64,000 bases of DNA from Closterium sp. NIES-65 (GCA_948144175.1 CANXME010002423.1:168501-232500); one strand, 5' to 3'; shown: positions 34,901 to 48,906, counted from the first letter of the stretch. Numbers and translations are program-made. The notes: a model not told the origin generated them from the letters alone.

Positions 34901-37900
34901 GAATCGGAACTTAAAATGCAAATGCCAGGGAGAACGGAAGCGCTCAGATCTCGCATAGTACACGGAATCAAGTGGTCTCACTCAAATAGAAAGTAGGAAA
35001 TATATTCATCTAGTGAACGTAACGGTTTGAAAGGTAACTAACGCACATGTGTAGAGAAAATTGTGCATCGGCCAGTCTGGCCGGCATTTCGCACTTATGA
35101 TGCAACTAGGGCCAAGGAGAATGGAAACGCTCATTTCTCAAAAAGTAGAGGGAATCTAGCGGTCTCACTTGATCAAAAGGTGGGAAATATATAAATCTAG
35201 TGAGCTAATAAGGTTCGAAAGGAATCTAATGCATATGTATATGGAAAATGGTGCATTGGCCAGGTCGGTCAGTATGGGAACTTAGAGTACAAATGCCAGG
35301 GAGAACGGAAGCGCTCAGATCTCGCATAGTACACGGAATCAAGTGGTCTCACTCAAATAGAAAGTAGGAAATATATTCATCTAGTGAATGTAATGGTTTG
35401 AAAGGTAACTAACGCACATGTGTAGAGAAAATTGTGCAGGCCAGCATTTCGCACTTATAGTGCTGCTAGGGCCAAGGAGAATGGAAACGCTCATTTCTCA
35501 AAAAGTAGAGGGAATCTAGCAGTCTCACTCGATCCGAAGGTGGGAAATATATAAATCTAGTGAGCTAATGAGTTTCGGAAGGAATCTAATGCATATGTAT
35601 ATGGAAAGTGATGCATTGGCCAGGTCGGTCAGTATGGGAACTTAGAGTGCAAATGCCTGGGAGAACGGAACCGCTCAGATCTCGCATAATACACGGAATC
35701 TAGTGGTCTCATTCAAATATAAGGTAGGAAATATATTCATCTAGTTAACGTAAGGGTTTGAAAGGTAACTAACGCACATGTGTAGAGAAAATGGTGCATC
35801 GGCCAGTCTGGCCGGCATTTCGCACTCATAGTGCAGGTGGGGCCAGGGAGAACGGAAACGCTCGTTTCTCAAAAAGTAGAGGGAATCTAACGGTCTCACT
35901 CGATCAGAAGGTGGGAAATATATAAATCTAGTCAGCTAAAAATGTTTGAAATGTATTCAACGCACATGTATAGAGAAATTTGGTGCATTGGCCAGGTCGG
36001 TCAGTATCGAAACTTAAAATGCAAATGCCAGGGAGAACGGAAGCGCTCAGATCTCGCATAGTACACGGAATCAAGTGGTCTCACTCAAATAGAAAGTAGG
36101 AAATATATTCATCTAGTGAACGTAAGGGTTTGAAAGGTAACTAACGCACATGTGTAGAGAAAATTGTGCATCGGCCTGTCTAGCCGGCATTTCACACTTA
36201 TAGTACAAGTAGGGCCAAGGAGAACGGAAACGCTCATTTCTCAAAAAGTAGAGGGAATCTAGCGGTCTCACTCGATCAGAAGGTGGGAAATATATAAATC
36301 TAGTGAGCTAATAAGGTTTGAAAGGAATCTAATGCATATGTATATGGAAAATGGTGCATTGGCCAGGTCGGTCAGTATGGGAACTTAGAGTACAAATGCC
36401 AGGGAGAACGGAAGCGCTCAGATCTCGCATAGTACACGGAATCTAGTGGTCTCACTCAAATAGAATGTAGGAAATAAAATCATCTAGTGAACGTAAGGGT
36501 TTGAAAGGTAACTAACGCACATGTGTAGAGAAAATGGTGCATCGGCCAGTCTGGCCGGCATTTCGCACTTATAGTGCAAGTAGGGCCAAGGAGAAGGGAA
36601 ACGCTCATTTCTCAAAAAGTAAAGGGAATATAGCGGTCTCCCTCGATCAGAAGGTGGGAAATATATAAACCTAGTGAGCTAATGAGGTTCGGAAGGAATC
36701 TAATGCATATGTATATGGAATGTGGTGCATTGGCCAGGTCGGTCAGTATGGGAAGTTAGACTGCAAATGCGTGGGAGAACGGAACCGCTCAGATCTCGCA
36801 TAATACACGGAATCTAGTGGTCTCACTCAAATATAAGGTAGGAAATATATTCATCTAGTGAACGTAAGGGTTTGAAAGGTAACTAACGCACATGTGTAGA
36901 GAAAATGGTGCATCGGCCAGTCTGGCCGGCATTTTGCACTCATAGTGCAGGTGGGGCCAGGGAGAACGGAAACGCTCGTTTCTCAAAAACTCGAGGGAAC
37001 TAACGGTCTCACTCGATCAGAAGGTGGGAAATATATAAATCTAGTCAGCTAAAAAGGTTTGAAATGTATTTAACGCACATGTATAGAGAAAATGGTGCAT
37101 TGGCCAGGTCGGTCAGAATCGGAACTTAAAATGCAAATGCCAGGGAGAACGGAAGCGCTCAGATGTCGCATAGTACACGGAATCAAGTGGTCTCAATCAA
37201 ATAGAGAGTAGGAAATATATTCATCTAGTGAACGTAAGGGTTTGAAAGGTAACTAACGCACATGTGTAGAGAAAATTGTGCATCGGCCAGTCTGGCCGGC
37301 ATTTCGCACTTATAGTGCAAATAGGGCCAAGGAGAACGGAAATGCTCATTTCTCAAAAAGTAGAGGGAATCTAGCGGTCTCACTCGATCAGAAGGTGGGA
37401 AATATATAAATCTAGTGAGCTAATAAGGTTCGAAAGGAATCTAGTGCAAATGCATATGGAAAATGGTGCATTGGCCAGGTCGGTCAGTATGGGAACTTAG
37501 AGTGCAAATGCCAGGGAGAACAGAAGCGCTCAGATCTCGCATAGTACATGGAATCTAGTGGTCTCACTCAAATAGAAGGTAGGAAATAAATTCATATAGT
37601 GAACGTAAGGGTTTGAAAGGTAACTAACGCACATGTGTAGAGAAAATGGTGCATCGGCCAGTCTGGCCGGAATTTCGCACTTATAGTGCAAGTAGGGCCA
37701 AGGAGAACGGAAACGCTCATTTCTCAAAAAAAAAAGAGAATCTAGCGGTCTCACTCGATCAGAAGGTGGGAAATATATAAATCTAGTGAGCTAATAAGGT
37801 TCGAAAGGAATCTAATGCATATGTATATGGAAAATGGTGCATTGGCCAGGTCGGTCAGTATGGGAACTTAGACTGCAAATGCAAGGGAGAACAGAAGCGC

Positions 37901-38220
37901 TCAGATCTCGCATAGTACACGGAATCTGGTGGTCTCACTCAAATAGAAGGTAGGAAAAAAATTCATCTAGTGAACGTAAGGGTTTGAAAGGTAACTAACG
38001 CACATGTGTAGAGAAAATGGTGCATCGGCCAATCTGGCCGCCATTTCGCACTCATAGTGCAGGTGGGGCCAAGGAGAACGGAAACACTCGTTTCTCAAAA
38101 AATAGAGGGAATCTAACGGTCTCACTCAATCAGAAGGTGGGAAATATATAAACCTAGTCAGCTTAAAAGATTTGAAATGTTTTCAACGCACATGTATAGA
38201 GAAAATGGTGCATTAGCCAG

Positions 38221-38590
38221 GTCGGTCAGTATCGGAACTTAAAATGCAAATGCTAGGGAGAACGGTGGCGCTCAGATCTCGCATAGTACACGGAATCAAG
38301 TGGTCTCACTCAAATAGAAAGTAGGAAATATATTCATCTAGTGAACGTAAGGGTTTGAAAGGTAACTAACGCACATGTGTAGAGAAAATGGTGCATCGGC
38401 CAGGTCGGTCAGTATCGGAACTTAAAATGCAAATGCCAGGGAGAACGGAAGCGCTCAGATCTCGCATAGTACACGGAATCAAGTGGTCTCACTCAAATAG
38501 AAAGTAGGAAATATATTCATCTAGTGAACCTAAGGGTTTGAAAGGTAACTAACGCACATGTGTAGAGAAAATTGTGCATCGGCCAGTCCG
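38221..38590 (-). repeat. Break in dimer register: two A-type monomers in tandem
   Basis: GTCGGTCAGTATCGG occurs at 38221 and again at 38404, 183 bases apart, where the 188-bp B-type half should intervene. The junction lies in CATCGGCCAG/GTCGGTC, where the two halves share GGCCAG. This is the product expected from unequal exchange between different half-repeats. Confidence 0.75.
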
Positions 38591-39619
38591 GCCGGCATTT
38601 CGCACTTATAGTGCAACTAGGGCCAAGGAGAACGGAAACGCTCATTTCTCAAAAAGTATAGGGAATCTAGCGGTCTCACTCGATCAGAAGGTGGGAAATA
38701 TATAAATCTAGTGAGCTAATAAGGTTCGAAAGGAATCTAGTGCAAATGTATATGGAAAATGGTGCATTGGCCAGGTCGGTCAGTATGGGAACTTAGAGTG
38801 CAAATGCCAGGGAGAACGGAAGCGCTGAGATCTCGCATAGTACACGGAATCTAGTGGTCTCACTCAAATAGAAGGTAGGAAATAAATTCATCTAGTGAAC
38901 GTAAGGGTTTGAAAGGTAACTAACGCACAAGTGTAGATAAAATTGTGCATCGGCCAGTCTGGCCGGCATTTCGCACTTATAGTGCAAGTAGAGCCAAGGA
39001 GAACGGAAACGCTCATTTCTCAAAAAGTAGAGGGAATCTAGCGGTCTCACTCGATCAGAAGGTGGGAACTATATAAATCTAGTGAGCTAATAAGGTTCCG
39101 AAGGAATCTAATACATATGTATATGGAAAATGGTGCATTGGCCTGGTCGGTCAGTATGGGAACTTAGAGTGCAAATGCCAGGGAGAACGGAAGCGCTCAG
39201 ATCTCGCATAGTACACGGAATCTAGTGGTCTCACTCAAATAGAAGGTAGGAAATAAATTCATCTAGTGAACGTAAGGGTTTGAAAGGTAACTAACGCACA
39301 TGTGTAGAGAAAATGGTGCATCGGCCAGTCTGGCCGGCATTTCGCACATATAGTGCAAGTAGGGCCAAGGAGAACGGAAACGCTCATTTCTCAAAAAGTA
39401 AAGGGAATCTAGCGGTCTGACTCGATCTGAAGGTGGGAAAAATATAAATCTAGTGAGCTAATAAGGTTCGAAAGGAATCTAATCCATATGTATATGGAAA
39501 ATGGTGCATTGGCCAGGTCGGTTAGTATGGGAACTTAGAGTGCAAATGCCAGGGAGAACGGAAGCGCTCAGATCTCGCATAGTACACGGAATCTAGTGGT
39601 CTCACTCAAATATAAGGTA

Positions 39620-40400
39620 GGAAATAAATTCATCTATTGAACGTAAGGGTTTGAAAGGTAACTAACGCACATGTGTAGAGAAAATGGTGCATCGGCCAGT
39701 CTGGCCGGCATTTCGCACTCATAGTGCAGGTGGGGCCAGGGAGAACGGAAACACTCGTTTCTCAAAAAGTAGAGGGAATCTAACGGTCTCACTCGATCAG
39801 AAGGTGGGAAATATATAAATCTAGTCAGCTAAAAAGGTTTGAAATGTATTCAACGCACATGTATAGAGAAAATGGTGCATTGGCCAGGTCGGTCAGTATC
39901 GGAACTTAAAATGCAAATGCCAGGGAGAACGGAAGCGCTCAGATCTCGCATAGTACACGGAATCAAGTGGTCTCACTCAAATAGAAAGTAGGAAATATAT
40001 TCATCTAGTGAACCTAAGGGTTTGAAAGGTAACTAACGCACATGTGTAGAGAAAATTGTGCATCGGCCAGTCTGGCCAGCATTTCGCACTTATAGTGCAA
40101 CTAGGCCCAAGGAGAACGGAAACGCTCATTTCTCAAAAAGTAGAGGGAATCTAGCGGTCTCACTCGATCAGAAGGTGGGAAATATATAAATCTAGTGAGC
40201 TAATAAGGTTCGAAAGGAATCTAATGCATATGTATATGGAAATGGTGCATTGGCCAGGTCGGTCGGTATGGGAACTTAGAGTGCAAATGCCAAGGAGAAC
40301 GGAAGCGCTCAGATCTCGCATAGTACACGGAATCTAGTGGTCTCACTCAAATAGAAGGTAGGAAATAAATTCATCTAGTGAACGTAAGGGTTTGAAAGGT
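39620..40400 (-). repeat. Satellite segment duplicated about 2,967 bp away (pair of 42590-43370)
   Basis: Shared rare variants: GTGAACCTAAGGG, TCTGGCCAGCATTT, TATGGAAATGGTGC, GGTCGGTATGGG (40261 and 43228) and AATGCCAAGGAG. The offset is eight dimers minus one base. The copies are nearly identical for about 0.75 kb. Confidence 0.75.
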
Positions 40401-43400
40401 AACTAACGCACATGTGTAGAGAAAATTGTGCATCGGCCAGTCTGGCCAGCATTTCGCACTTATAGTGCAAGTAGGGCCAAGGAGAACGGAAACGCTCATT
40501 TCTCAAAAAGTAGAGGGACTCTAGCGGTCTCACTCGATCAGAAGGTGGGAAATATATAAATCTAGTGAGCTAATAAGGTTCGAAAGGAATCTAATGCATA
40601 TGTATATGGAAAATGGCGCATTGGCCAGGTCGGTCAGTATGGGAACTTAGAGTGCAAATGCCAGGGAGAACGGAAGCGCTCACATCTCGCGTAATACACG
40701 GAATCTAGTGGTCTCACTCAAATATAAGGTAGGGAATAAATTCATCTAGTGAATGTAAGGGTTTGAAAGGTAACTAACGCACATGTGTAGAGAAAACGGT
40801 ACATCGGCCAGTCTGGCCGGCATTTCGCACTCATACTGCAGGTGGGGCCAGGGAGAACGGAAACGCTCGTTTCTCAAAAAGTAGAGGGAATCTAACGGTC
40901 TCACTCGATCAGAAGGTGGGAAATATATAAATCTAGTCAGCTAAAAAGGTTTGAAATATATTCAACGCACATGTATAGAGAAAATGGTGCATTGGCCAGG
41001 TCGGTCAGTATCGGAACTTAAAATGCAAATGCCAGGGAGAACGGAAGAGCTTAGATCTCGCATAGTACACGGAATCAAGTGGTCTCACTCAAATTGAAAG
41101 TAGGAAATATATTCATCTAGTGAACGTAAGGGTTTGAAAGGTAACTAACGCACATGTGTAGAGAAAATTGTGCATCGGCCAGTCTGGCCGTCATTTCGCA
41201 CTTATAGTGCAACTAGGGCCAAGGAGAACGGAAACGCTCGTTTCTCAAAAACTAGAGGGAATCTAGCATTCTCACTCGATCAGAAGGTGCGAAATATATA
41301 AATCTAGTGAGCTAATAAGGTTCGAAAGGAATCTAATGCATAGGTATATAGAAAATGGTGCATTGGCCAGGTCGGTCAGTATGGGAACTTAGAGTGCAAA
41401 TGCCAGGGAGAACGGATTCGCTCAGATCTCGCATAGTACACGGAATCTAGTGGTCTCACTCAAATAGAAGGTAGGAAATAAATTTATCTAGTGAACGTAA
41501 GGGTTTGAAAGGTAACCAACGCACATGGGTAGAGAAAATGGAGCATCGGCCAGTCTGGCCGGCATTTCGCACTTATAGTGCAAGTAGGGCCAAGGAGAAC
41601 GGAAACGCTCATTTCTCAAAAAGTAAAGGGAATCTAGCAGTCCCACTCGATCAGAAGGTGGGAAATATATAAATCTAGTGAGCTAATGAGGTTCGAAAGG
41701 AATCTAATGAATATGTATATGGAAAATGGTGCATTGGCCAGGTCGGTCACTATGTGAACTTAGAGTGCAAATGCCAGGGAGAACGAAAGCGCTCAAACCT
41801 CGCATAGTACACGGAATCTAGTGGTCTCACTCAAAAAGAAGGTAGGAAATAAATTCATCTAGTGAACGTAAGGGTTTGAAAGGTAACTAACGCACATGTG
41901 TAGAGAAAATGGTGCATCGGCCAGTCTGGCCGGCATTTCGCACTTATAGTGCAAGTAGGGCCAAGGAGAACGGAAACGCTCATTTCTAAAAAAGTCAAGG
42001 GAATCTAGCGGTCTCACTCGATCAGAAGGTGGGAAATATATAAATCTAGTGAGCTAATAAGGTTCGAAAGGAATCTAATGCATATGTATATGGAAAATGG
42101 TGCATTGGCCAGGTCGGTCAGTATGGGAACTTAGAGTGCAAATGCCAGGGAGAACAGAAGCGCTCAGATCTCGCATAGTACACGGAATCTAGTGGTCTCA
42201 CTCAAAAAGAAGGTAGGAAATAAATTCATCTAGTGAACGTAAGGGTTTGAAAGGTAACTAACGCACATGTGTAGAGAAAATGGTGCATCGGCCGGTCTGG
42301 CCGGCATTTCGCACTTATAGTGCAAGTAGGGCCAAGGAGAACGGAAACGCTCATTTCTCAAAAAGTAAAGGGAATCTAGCGGTCTCACTCAACCAGAAGG
42401 TGGGAAATATATAAATCTAGTGAGCTAATAAGGTTCGGAAGGAATCTCATGCATATGTATATGGAAAGTGGTGCATTGGCCAGGTCGGTCAGTATGGGAA
42501 CTTAGGGTGCAAATGCCTGGGAGAATGGAACCGCTCAGATCTCGCATAATACACGGAATCTAATAGTCTCACTCAAATATAAGGCAGGAAATATATTCAT
42601 CTAGTGAACGTAAGGGTTTGAAAGGTAACTAACGCACATGTGTAGAGAAAATGGTGCATCGGCCAGTCTGGCCGGCATTTCGCACTCATAGTGCAGGTGG
42701 GGCCAGGGAGAACGGAAACGCTCGTTTCTCAAAAAGTAGAGGGAATCTAACGGTCTCACTCGATCAGAAGGTGGGAAATATATAAATCTAGTCAGCTAAA
42801 AAGGTTTGAAATGTATTCAACGCACATGTATAGAGAAAATGGTGCATTGGCCAGGTCGGTCAGTATCGGAACTTAAAATGCAAATGCCAGGGAGAACGGA
42901 AGCGCTCAGATCTCGCATAGTACACGGAATCAAGTGGTCTCACTCAAATAGAAAGTAGGAAATATATTCATCTAGTGAACCTAAGGGTTTGAAAGGTAAC
43001 TAACGCACATGTGTAGAGAAAATTGTGCATCGGCCAGTCTGGCCAGCATTTCGCACTTATAGTGCAACTAGGGCCAAGGAGAACGGAAACGCTCATTTCT
43101 CAAAAAGTAGAGGGAATCTAGCGGTCTCACTCGATCAGAAGGTGGGAAATATATAAATCTAGTGAGCTAATAAGGTTCGAAAGGAATCTAATGCATATGT
43201 ATATGGAAATGGTGCATTGGCCAGGTCGGTCGGTATGGGAACTTAGAGTGCAAATGCCAAGGAGAACGGAAGCGCTCAGATCTCGCATAGTACACGGAAT
43301 CTAGTGGTCTCGCTCAAATAGAAGGTAGGAAATAAATTCATCTAGTGAACGTAAGGGTTTGAAATTAACTAACGCACATGTGTAGAGAAAATTGTGCATC

Positions 43401-44213
43401 GGCCAGTCTGGCCGGCATTTCGCACTTATAGTGCAAGTAGGGCCAAGGAGAACGGAAACGCTCATTTCTCAAAAAGTCAAGGGAATCTAGCGGTCTCACT
43501 CGATCAGAAGGTGGGAAATATATAAATCTAGTGAGCTAATAAGGTTCGGAAGGAATCTAATGCATATGTATATGGAAAGTGGTGCATTGGCCAGGTCGGT
43601 CAGTATGGGAACTTAGAGTGCAAATGCCAGGGAGAACGGAACCGCTCAGATCTCGCATAATACACGGAATCTAGTGGTCTCACTCAAATATAAGGTAGGA
43701 AATATATTCATCTAGTGAACGTAAGGGTTTGAAATGTAAATGACACACATGTGTAGAGAAAATGGTGCATCGGCTAGTCTGGCCGGCATTTCACACTCAT
43801 AGTGCAGGTGGGGCCAGGGAGAACGGAAACGCTCGTTTCTCAAAAACTAGAGGGAATCTAACGGTCTCACTCGATCAGAAGGTGGGAAATATATAAATCT
43901 AGTCAGCTAAAAAGGTTTGAAATATATTCAACGCACATGTATAGAGAAAATGGTGCATTGGCCAGGTCGGTCAGTATCGGAACTTAAAATGCAAATGCCA
44001 GGGAGAACGGAAGCGCTCAGATATCGCATAGTACACGGAATCAAGTGGTCTCACTCAAAAAGAAAGTAGGAAATATATTCATCTAGTGAACGTAAGGGTT
44101 TGAAAGGTAACTAACGCACATGTGTAGAGAAAATGATGCATCGGCGAGTCTAGCCGGCATTTCGCACTTATAGTGCAACTAGGGCCAAGGAGAACGGAAA
44201 CTCTAATTTCTCA

Positions 44214-47200
44214 AAAAAATGCCGGCCAGACTGGCCGATGCACCATTTTCTCTACACATGTGCGTTAGTTACCTTTCAAACCCTTACGTTCATTGAATGA
44301 ATATATTTCCTACCTTATATTTGAGTGAGACTACTAGATTCTGTGTATTATGCGAGATTTGAGCGGTTCCGTTCTCCCAGGCATTTGCACTCTAAGTTCC
44401 CATACTGACTGACCTGGCCAATGCACCATTTTCCATATACATATGCATTAGATTCCTTTCAAACCTTATTAGCTCACTAGATTTATATATTTCCCACCTT
44501 GTGATTGAGTGAGACTGCTAGATTCCCTTTACTTTTTGAGAAATGAGCGTTTCCGTTCTCCTTGGCCCTACTTGCTCTATAAGTGCGAAATGCCGGCCAG
44601 ACTTGCCGATGCACAATTTTCTCTACACATGTGCGTTAGTTACCTTTCAAACCCTTACATTCACTAGATGAATTTATTTCCTACCTTCTATTTGAGTGAG
44701 ACCACTAGATTCCGTGTACTATGCGAGATCTGAGCGCTTCCGTTCTCCCAGACATTTGCACTCTTAGTTCCCATACTGACCGACCTGGCGAGTGCACCAT
44801 TTTCCATATAGATATGCATTAGATTCCTTTCAAACCTTATTAGCTCACTAGATTTATATATTTCCCACCTTCTGATCGAGTGAGACCGCTAGATTCCCTC
44901 TACTTTTTAAGAAATGAGCGTTTCCGTTCTCCTTGGCCCTAGTTGCACTATAAGTGCAAAATGCCGGCCAGACTGGCCGATGCACCATTTTCTCTACACA
45001 TGTGCGTTAGTTACCTTTCAAACCCTTACGTTCACTAGATGAATTGATTTCCTACCTTCTATTTGAGTCAGACCACTAGATTCCGTGTACTATGCGAGAT
45101 CTGAGCGGTTCCGTTCTCCCGGGCATTTGCACTCTAAGTTCCCATACTGACCGACCTGGCCAATGCACCATTTTCCATATACATTTGCATTAGATTCCTT
45201 TCAAACCTTATTAGCTCACTAGATTTATATATTTCCCACCTTCTGATCGCGTGAGACCGCTAGATTCCCTTTACTTTTTTAGAAATGAGCGTTTCCGTTC
45301 TCCTTGGCCCTACTTGCACTATAAGTGCGAAATGCCGGCCAGACTGGCCGATGCACCATTTTCTCTACACATGTGCGTTAGTTACCTTTCAAACCCTTAC
45401 GTTCAATAGATGAATATATTTCCTACTTTCTTTTTGAGTAAGACCACTTGATTCCGTGTACTTTGCGAGATCTGAGCGCTTCCGTTCTCCCTTGCATTTG
45501 CATTTTAAGTTCCGATACTGACCGACCTGGCCAATGCACCATTTTCTCTATACATGTGCGTTGAATACATTTCAAACCTTTTTAGCTGACTAGATTTATA
45601 TATTTCCCACCTTCTGATCGAGTGAGACCGTTAGATTCCCTCTACTTTTTAAGAAACGAGAGTTTCCGTTCTCCTTGGCCCCACCTGCACTATGAGTGCA
45701 AAATGCCGGCCAGACTGGCCGATGCACCATTTTCTCTACACATGTGCGTTAGTTACCTTTCAAACCCTAACGTTCACTAGATGAATATATTTCCTACCTT
45801 ATATTTGAGTGAGACCACTAGATTCCGTGCATTATGCGAGATCTGAGCGGTTCTGTTCTCCCAGGCATTTGCACTCTAAGTTCCCATACTGACCGACCTG
45901 GCCAATGCACCACTTTCCATATACATATGCATTAGATTCCTTTCGAACCTTATTAGCTCACTAGATTTATATATTTCCCACCTTGTGATTGAGTGAGACC
46001 ACTAGATTCCCTTTACTTTTTGAGAAATGAGCGTTTCCGTTCTCCTTGGCCCTACTTGCACTATAAGTGCGAAATGCCGGCCTGACTGGCCGATGCACCA
46101 TTTTCTCTACACATGTGCGTTAGTTACCTTTCAAACCCTTACGTTCACTAGATGAATTTATTTCCTACCTTCTTTTTGAGTGAGGCTACTAGATTCCGTG
46201 TACTATGCGAGATCTGCGCGCTTCCGTTCTCCCTGGCATTTGCACTCTAAGTTCCCATACTGACCGACCTGGCCAATGCACCATTTTCCATATACATATG
46301 CATTAGATTCCTTTCGAACCTTATTAGCTCACTAGATTTATATATTTCCCACCTTCTGATCGAGTGAGACTGCTAGATTCCCTCTACTTTTTGAGAAATG
46401 AGCGTTTCCGTTCTCCTTGGCCCTAGTTGCACTATAAGTGCGAAATGCCGGCCAGACTGGCCGATGCACAATTTTCTCTACACATGTGCGTTAGTTACCT
46501 TTCAAACCCTTACGTTCACTGGATGAATATATTTCCTACTTTCTTTTTGAGTAAGACCACTTGATTCCGTGTACTATGCGAGATATGAGCGCTTCCGTTC
46601 TCCCTGGCATTTGCATTTTAAGTTCCGATACTGACCGACCTGGCCAATGCACCATTTTCTCTATACATGTACGTTGAATACATTTCAAACCTTGTTAGCT
46701 GACTAGATTTATATATTTCCAACCTTCTGATTGAGTGAGACCGTTATATTCCCTCTTCTTTTTGAGAAACGAGCGTTTCCGTTCTCCCTGGCCCCACCTG
46801 CACTATGAGTGCGAAATGCCGGCCAGACTGGCCGATGCACCATTTTCTCTACACATGTGCGTTAGGTACCTTTCAAACCCTTACGTTCACTAGATGAATA
46901 TATTTCCTACCTTATATTTGAGTGAGACCACTAGATTCCGTGTATTATGCGAGATCTGAGCAGTTCCGTTCTCCCAGGCATTTGCACTCTAAGTTCCCAT
47001 ACTGACCGACCTGGCCAATGCACCATTTTCCATATACATATGCATTAGATTCCTTTCGAACCTTATTAGCTCACTAGATTTATAGATTTCCCACCTTCTG
47101 ATCGAGTGAGACCACTAGATTCCCTTTACTTTTTGAGAAATGAGCGTTTCCGTTCTCCTTGGCCCTACTTGCACTATAAGTGCGAAATGCCGGCCAGACT

Positions 47201-48684
47201 GGCCGATGCACCATTTTCTCTACACATCTGCGTTAGTTACCTTTCTAACCCTTACTTTCACTAGATGAATTTATTTCCTACCTTCTATTTGAGTGAGACC
47301 ACTAGATTCCGTGTACTATGCAAGATCTGAGCGCTTCCGTTCTCCCTGGCATTTGCACTCTAATTCCCATACTGACCGACCTGGCCGATGCACCATTTTC
47401 CATATACATATGCATTAGATTCCTTTCGAACCTTATTAGCTCACTAGATTTATTTCCCACCTGATCGAGTGAGACCGCTAGATTCCCTTTACTTTTTGAG
47501 AAATGAGCGTTTCCGTTCTCCTTGACCCTAGTTGCACTATAAGTGCGAAATGCCGGCCAGACTGGCCGATGCACAATTTTCTCTACACATGTGCGTTAGT
47601 TACCTTTCAAACCCTTACACTCACTAGATGAATATATTTCCTACTTTCTATTTGAGTGAGACCACTAGATTCCGTGTACTATGCGAGATCTAAGCGCTTC
47701 TGTTCTCCTTGGCATTTGCATTTTAAGTTCCGATACTGACCGACCTGGCCAATGCACCATTTTCTTTGTACATGTGCGTTGAATACATTTCAAACCTTTT
47801 GAGCTGACTAGATTTATATATTTCCCACCTTCTGATTGAGTGAGACCGCTAGATTCTCTCTACTTCTTGAGAAACGAGCGTTTCCGTTCTCCCTAGCCCC
47901 ACCTGCACTATGAGTGCGAAATTCCGGCCAGACTGGCCGATGCACCATTTTCTCTACACATGTGCGTTAGTTACCTTTCAAACCCTTACGTTCACTAGAT
48001 GAATTTATATCCTACCTTATATTTGAGTGAGACCACTAGATTCTGTGTATATTATGCGAGATCTTAGCGGTTCCGTTCTCCCAGGCATTTGCACTCTAAG
48101 TTCCCATACTGACCGACCTGGCCAATGCACCATTTTCCATATACATATGCATTAGATTCCTTTCAAACCTTATTAGCTCACTAGATTTATATATTTCCCA
48201 CGTTTGGATCGAGTGAGACCGCTAGATTCCCTCTACTTTTTGAGAAACGAGCGTTTCCGTTCTCCTTGGCCCTACTTGCACTATAAGTGCGAAATGCCAG
48301 CCAGACTGGCCGATGCACCATTTTCTCTACACATGTGCGTTAGTTACCTTTCAAACCCTTACGTTCACTAGATGAATTTATCTCCTACCTTCTATTTGAG
48401 TGAGACCACTAGATTCCGTGTACTATGCGAGATCTGAGCGCTTCCGTTCTCCCTGGCATTTGCACTCTAAGTTCCCATACTGACCGACCTGGCCAATGCA
48501 CCATTTTCCATATACATATGCATTAGATTCCTTTTGAACCTTATTAGCTGAGTAGATTTATATATTTCCCACCTTCTGATCGAGTGAGACCATTAGATTT
48601 TCTCTACTTTTTGAGAAACAAGCGTTTCCGTTCTCCCTGGCCCCACCTGCACTATGAGTGCGAAATGCCGGCCAGAGTGGCCGA
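44214..48684 (+). repeat. 371-bp dimeric satellite, forward, from inversion edge to element 3
   Basis: About twelve dimers in forward orientation. The left edge is a direct junction within AAAAAAAT (44213-44220), where reverse units ending TTTCTCAAAAA meet forward units starting AAATGCCGGCC. The right edge is the element 3 target duplication GCCGA. Small deletions occur in single units, for example near 47455. Confidence 0.95.
48680..48684. repeat. Target-site duplication of element 3, left copy
   Basis: GCCGA before the LTR, identical to 50180-50184 after the second LTR. In the intact repeat this is the GCCGA of CTGGCCGATG. Confidence 0.9.
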
Positions 48685-48894
48685 TGTCAAAATAGTAGAT
48701 GAAGTGAAGACTAGGGTTTGGGGTAGTAGGAGACTTAGAGAGAAACATGTCGAGAGAGTTTGCCAAAAGAGGATGAGTTCACTATTGAGCGAGGTACAAA
48801 TAGCAAACAAAGCATGCAAAGAAGGTGCACCACCAACAAGTTATAATAACTACACTAAACTACAGCTACAGGCAGTTACATATATATTTCAACA
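48685..48894 (-). repeat. 3' LTR of element 3
   Basis: 210 bp. On the plus strand it starts TGTCAAAATAG and ends ATATTTCAACA; on the minus strand it begins TGTTGAAATATATATG, which includes a TATA-like run. It matches 49970-50179 except at two positions. Confidence 0.93.
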
Positions 48895-48906
48895 CTCCCC
48901 CATAAC
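48895..48906 (-). other. Polypurine tract of element 3
   Basis: The plus strand CTCCCCCATAAC directly inside the LTR reads GTTATGGGGGAG on the minus strand. This is a typical plus-strand primer position and supports minus orientation. Confidence 0.7.

Larger units (their letters stand above)
15517..44213 (-). repeat. Inverted block of the 371-bp dimeric satellite (about 77 dimers)
   Basis: About 28.7 kb in which every unit reads as the reverse complement of the flanking arrays (for example GGCCAGTCTGGCCGGCATTT followed by TAGTGC). Units differ mostly by point changes. There are three main variant types around the short dyad, with core contexts CTACTTGC, CTAGTTGC and CCACCTGC when read in forward sense. 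Local higher-order repetition and recent duplications are listed separately. No other element or gene is embedded. Short open frames here are chance products of the repeat. Confidence 0.96.

Noticed and set aside
15517-44213. CRISPR-like reading of the regular repeats
   Set aside because: There are no unique spacers; the whole 371-bp unit is repeated, in a clearly eukaryotic setting.
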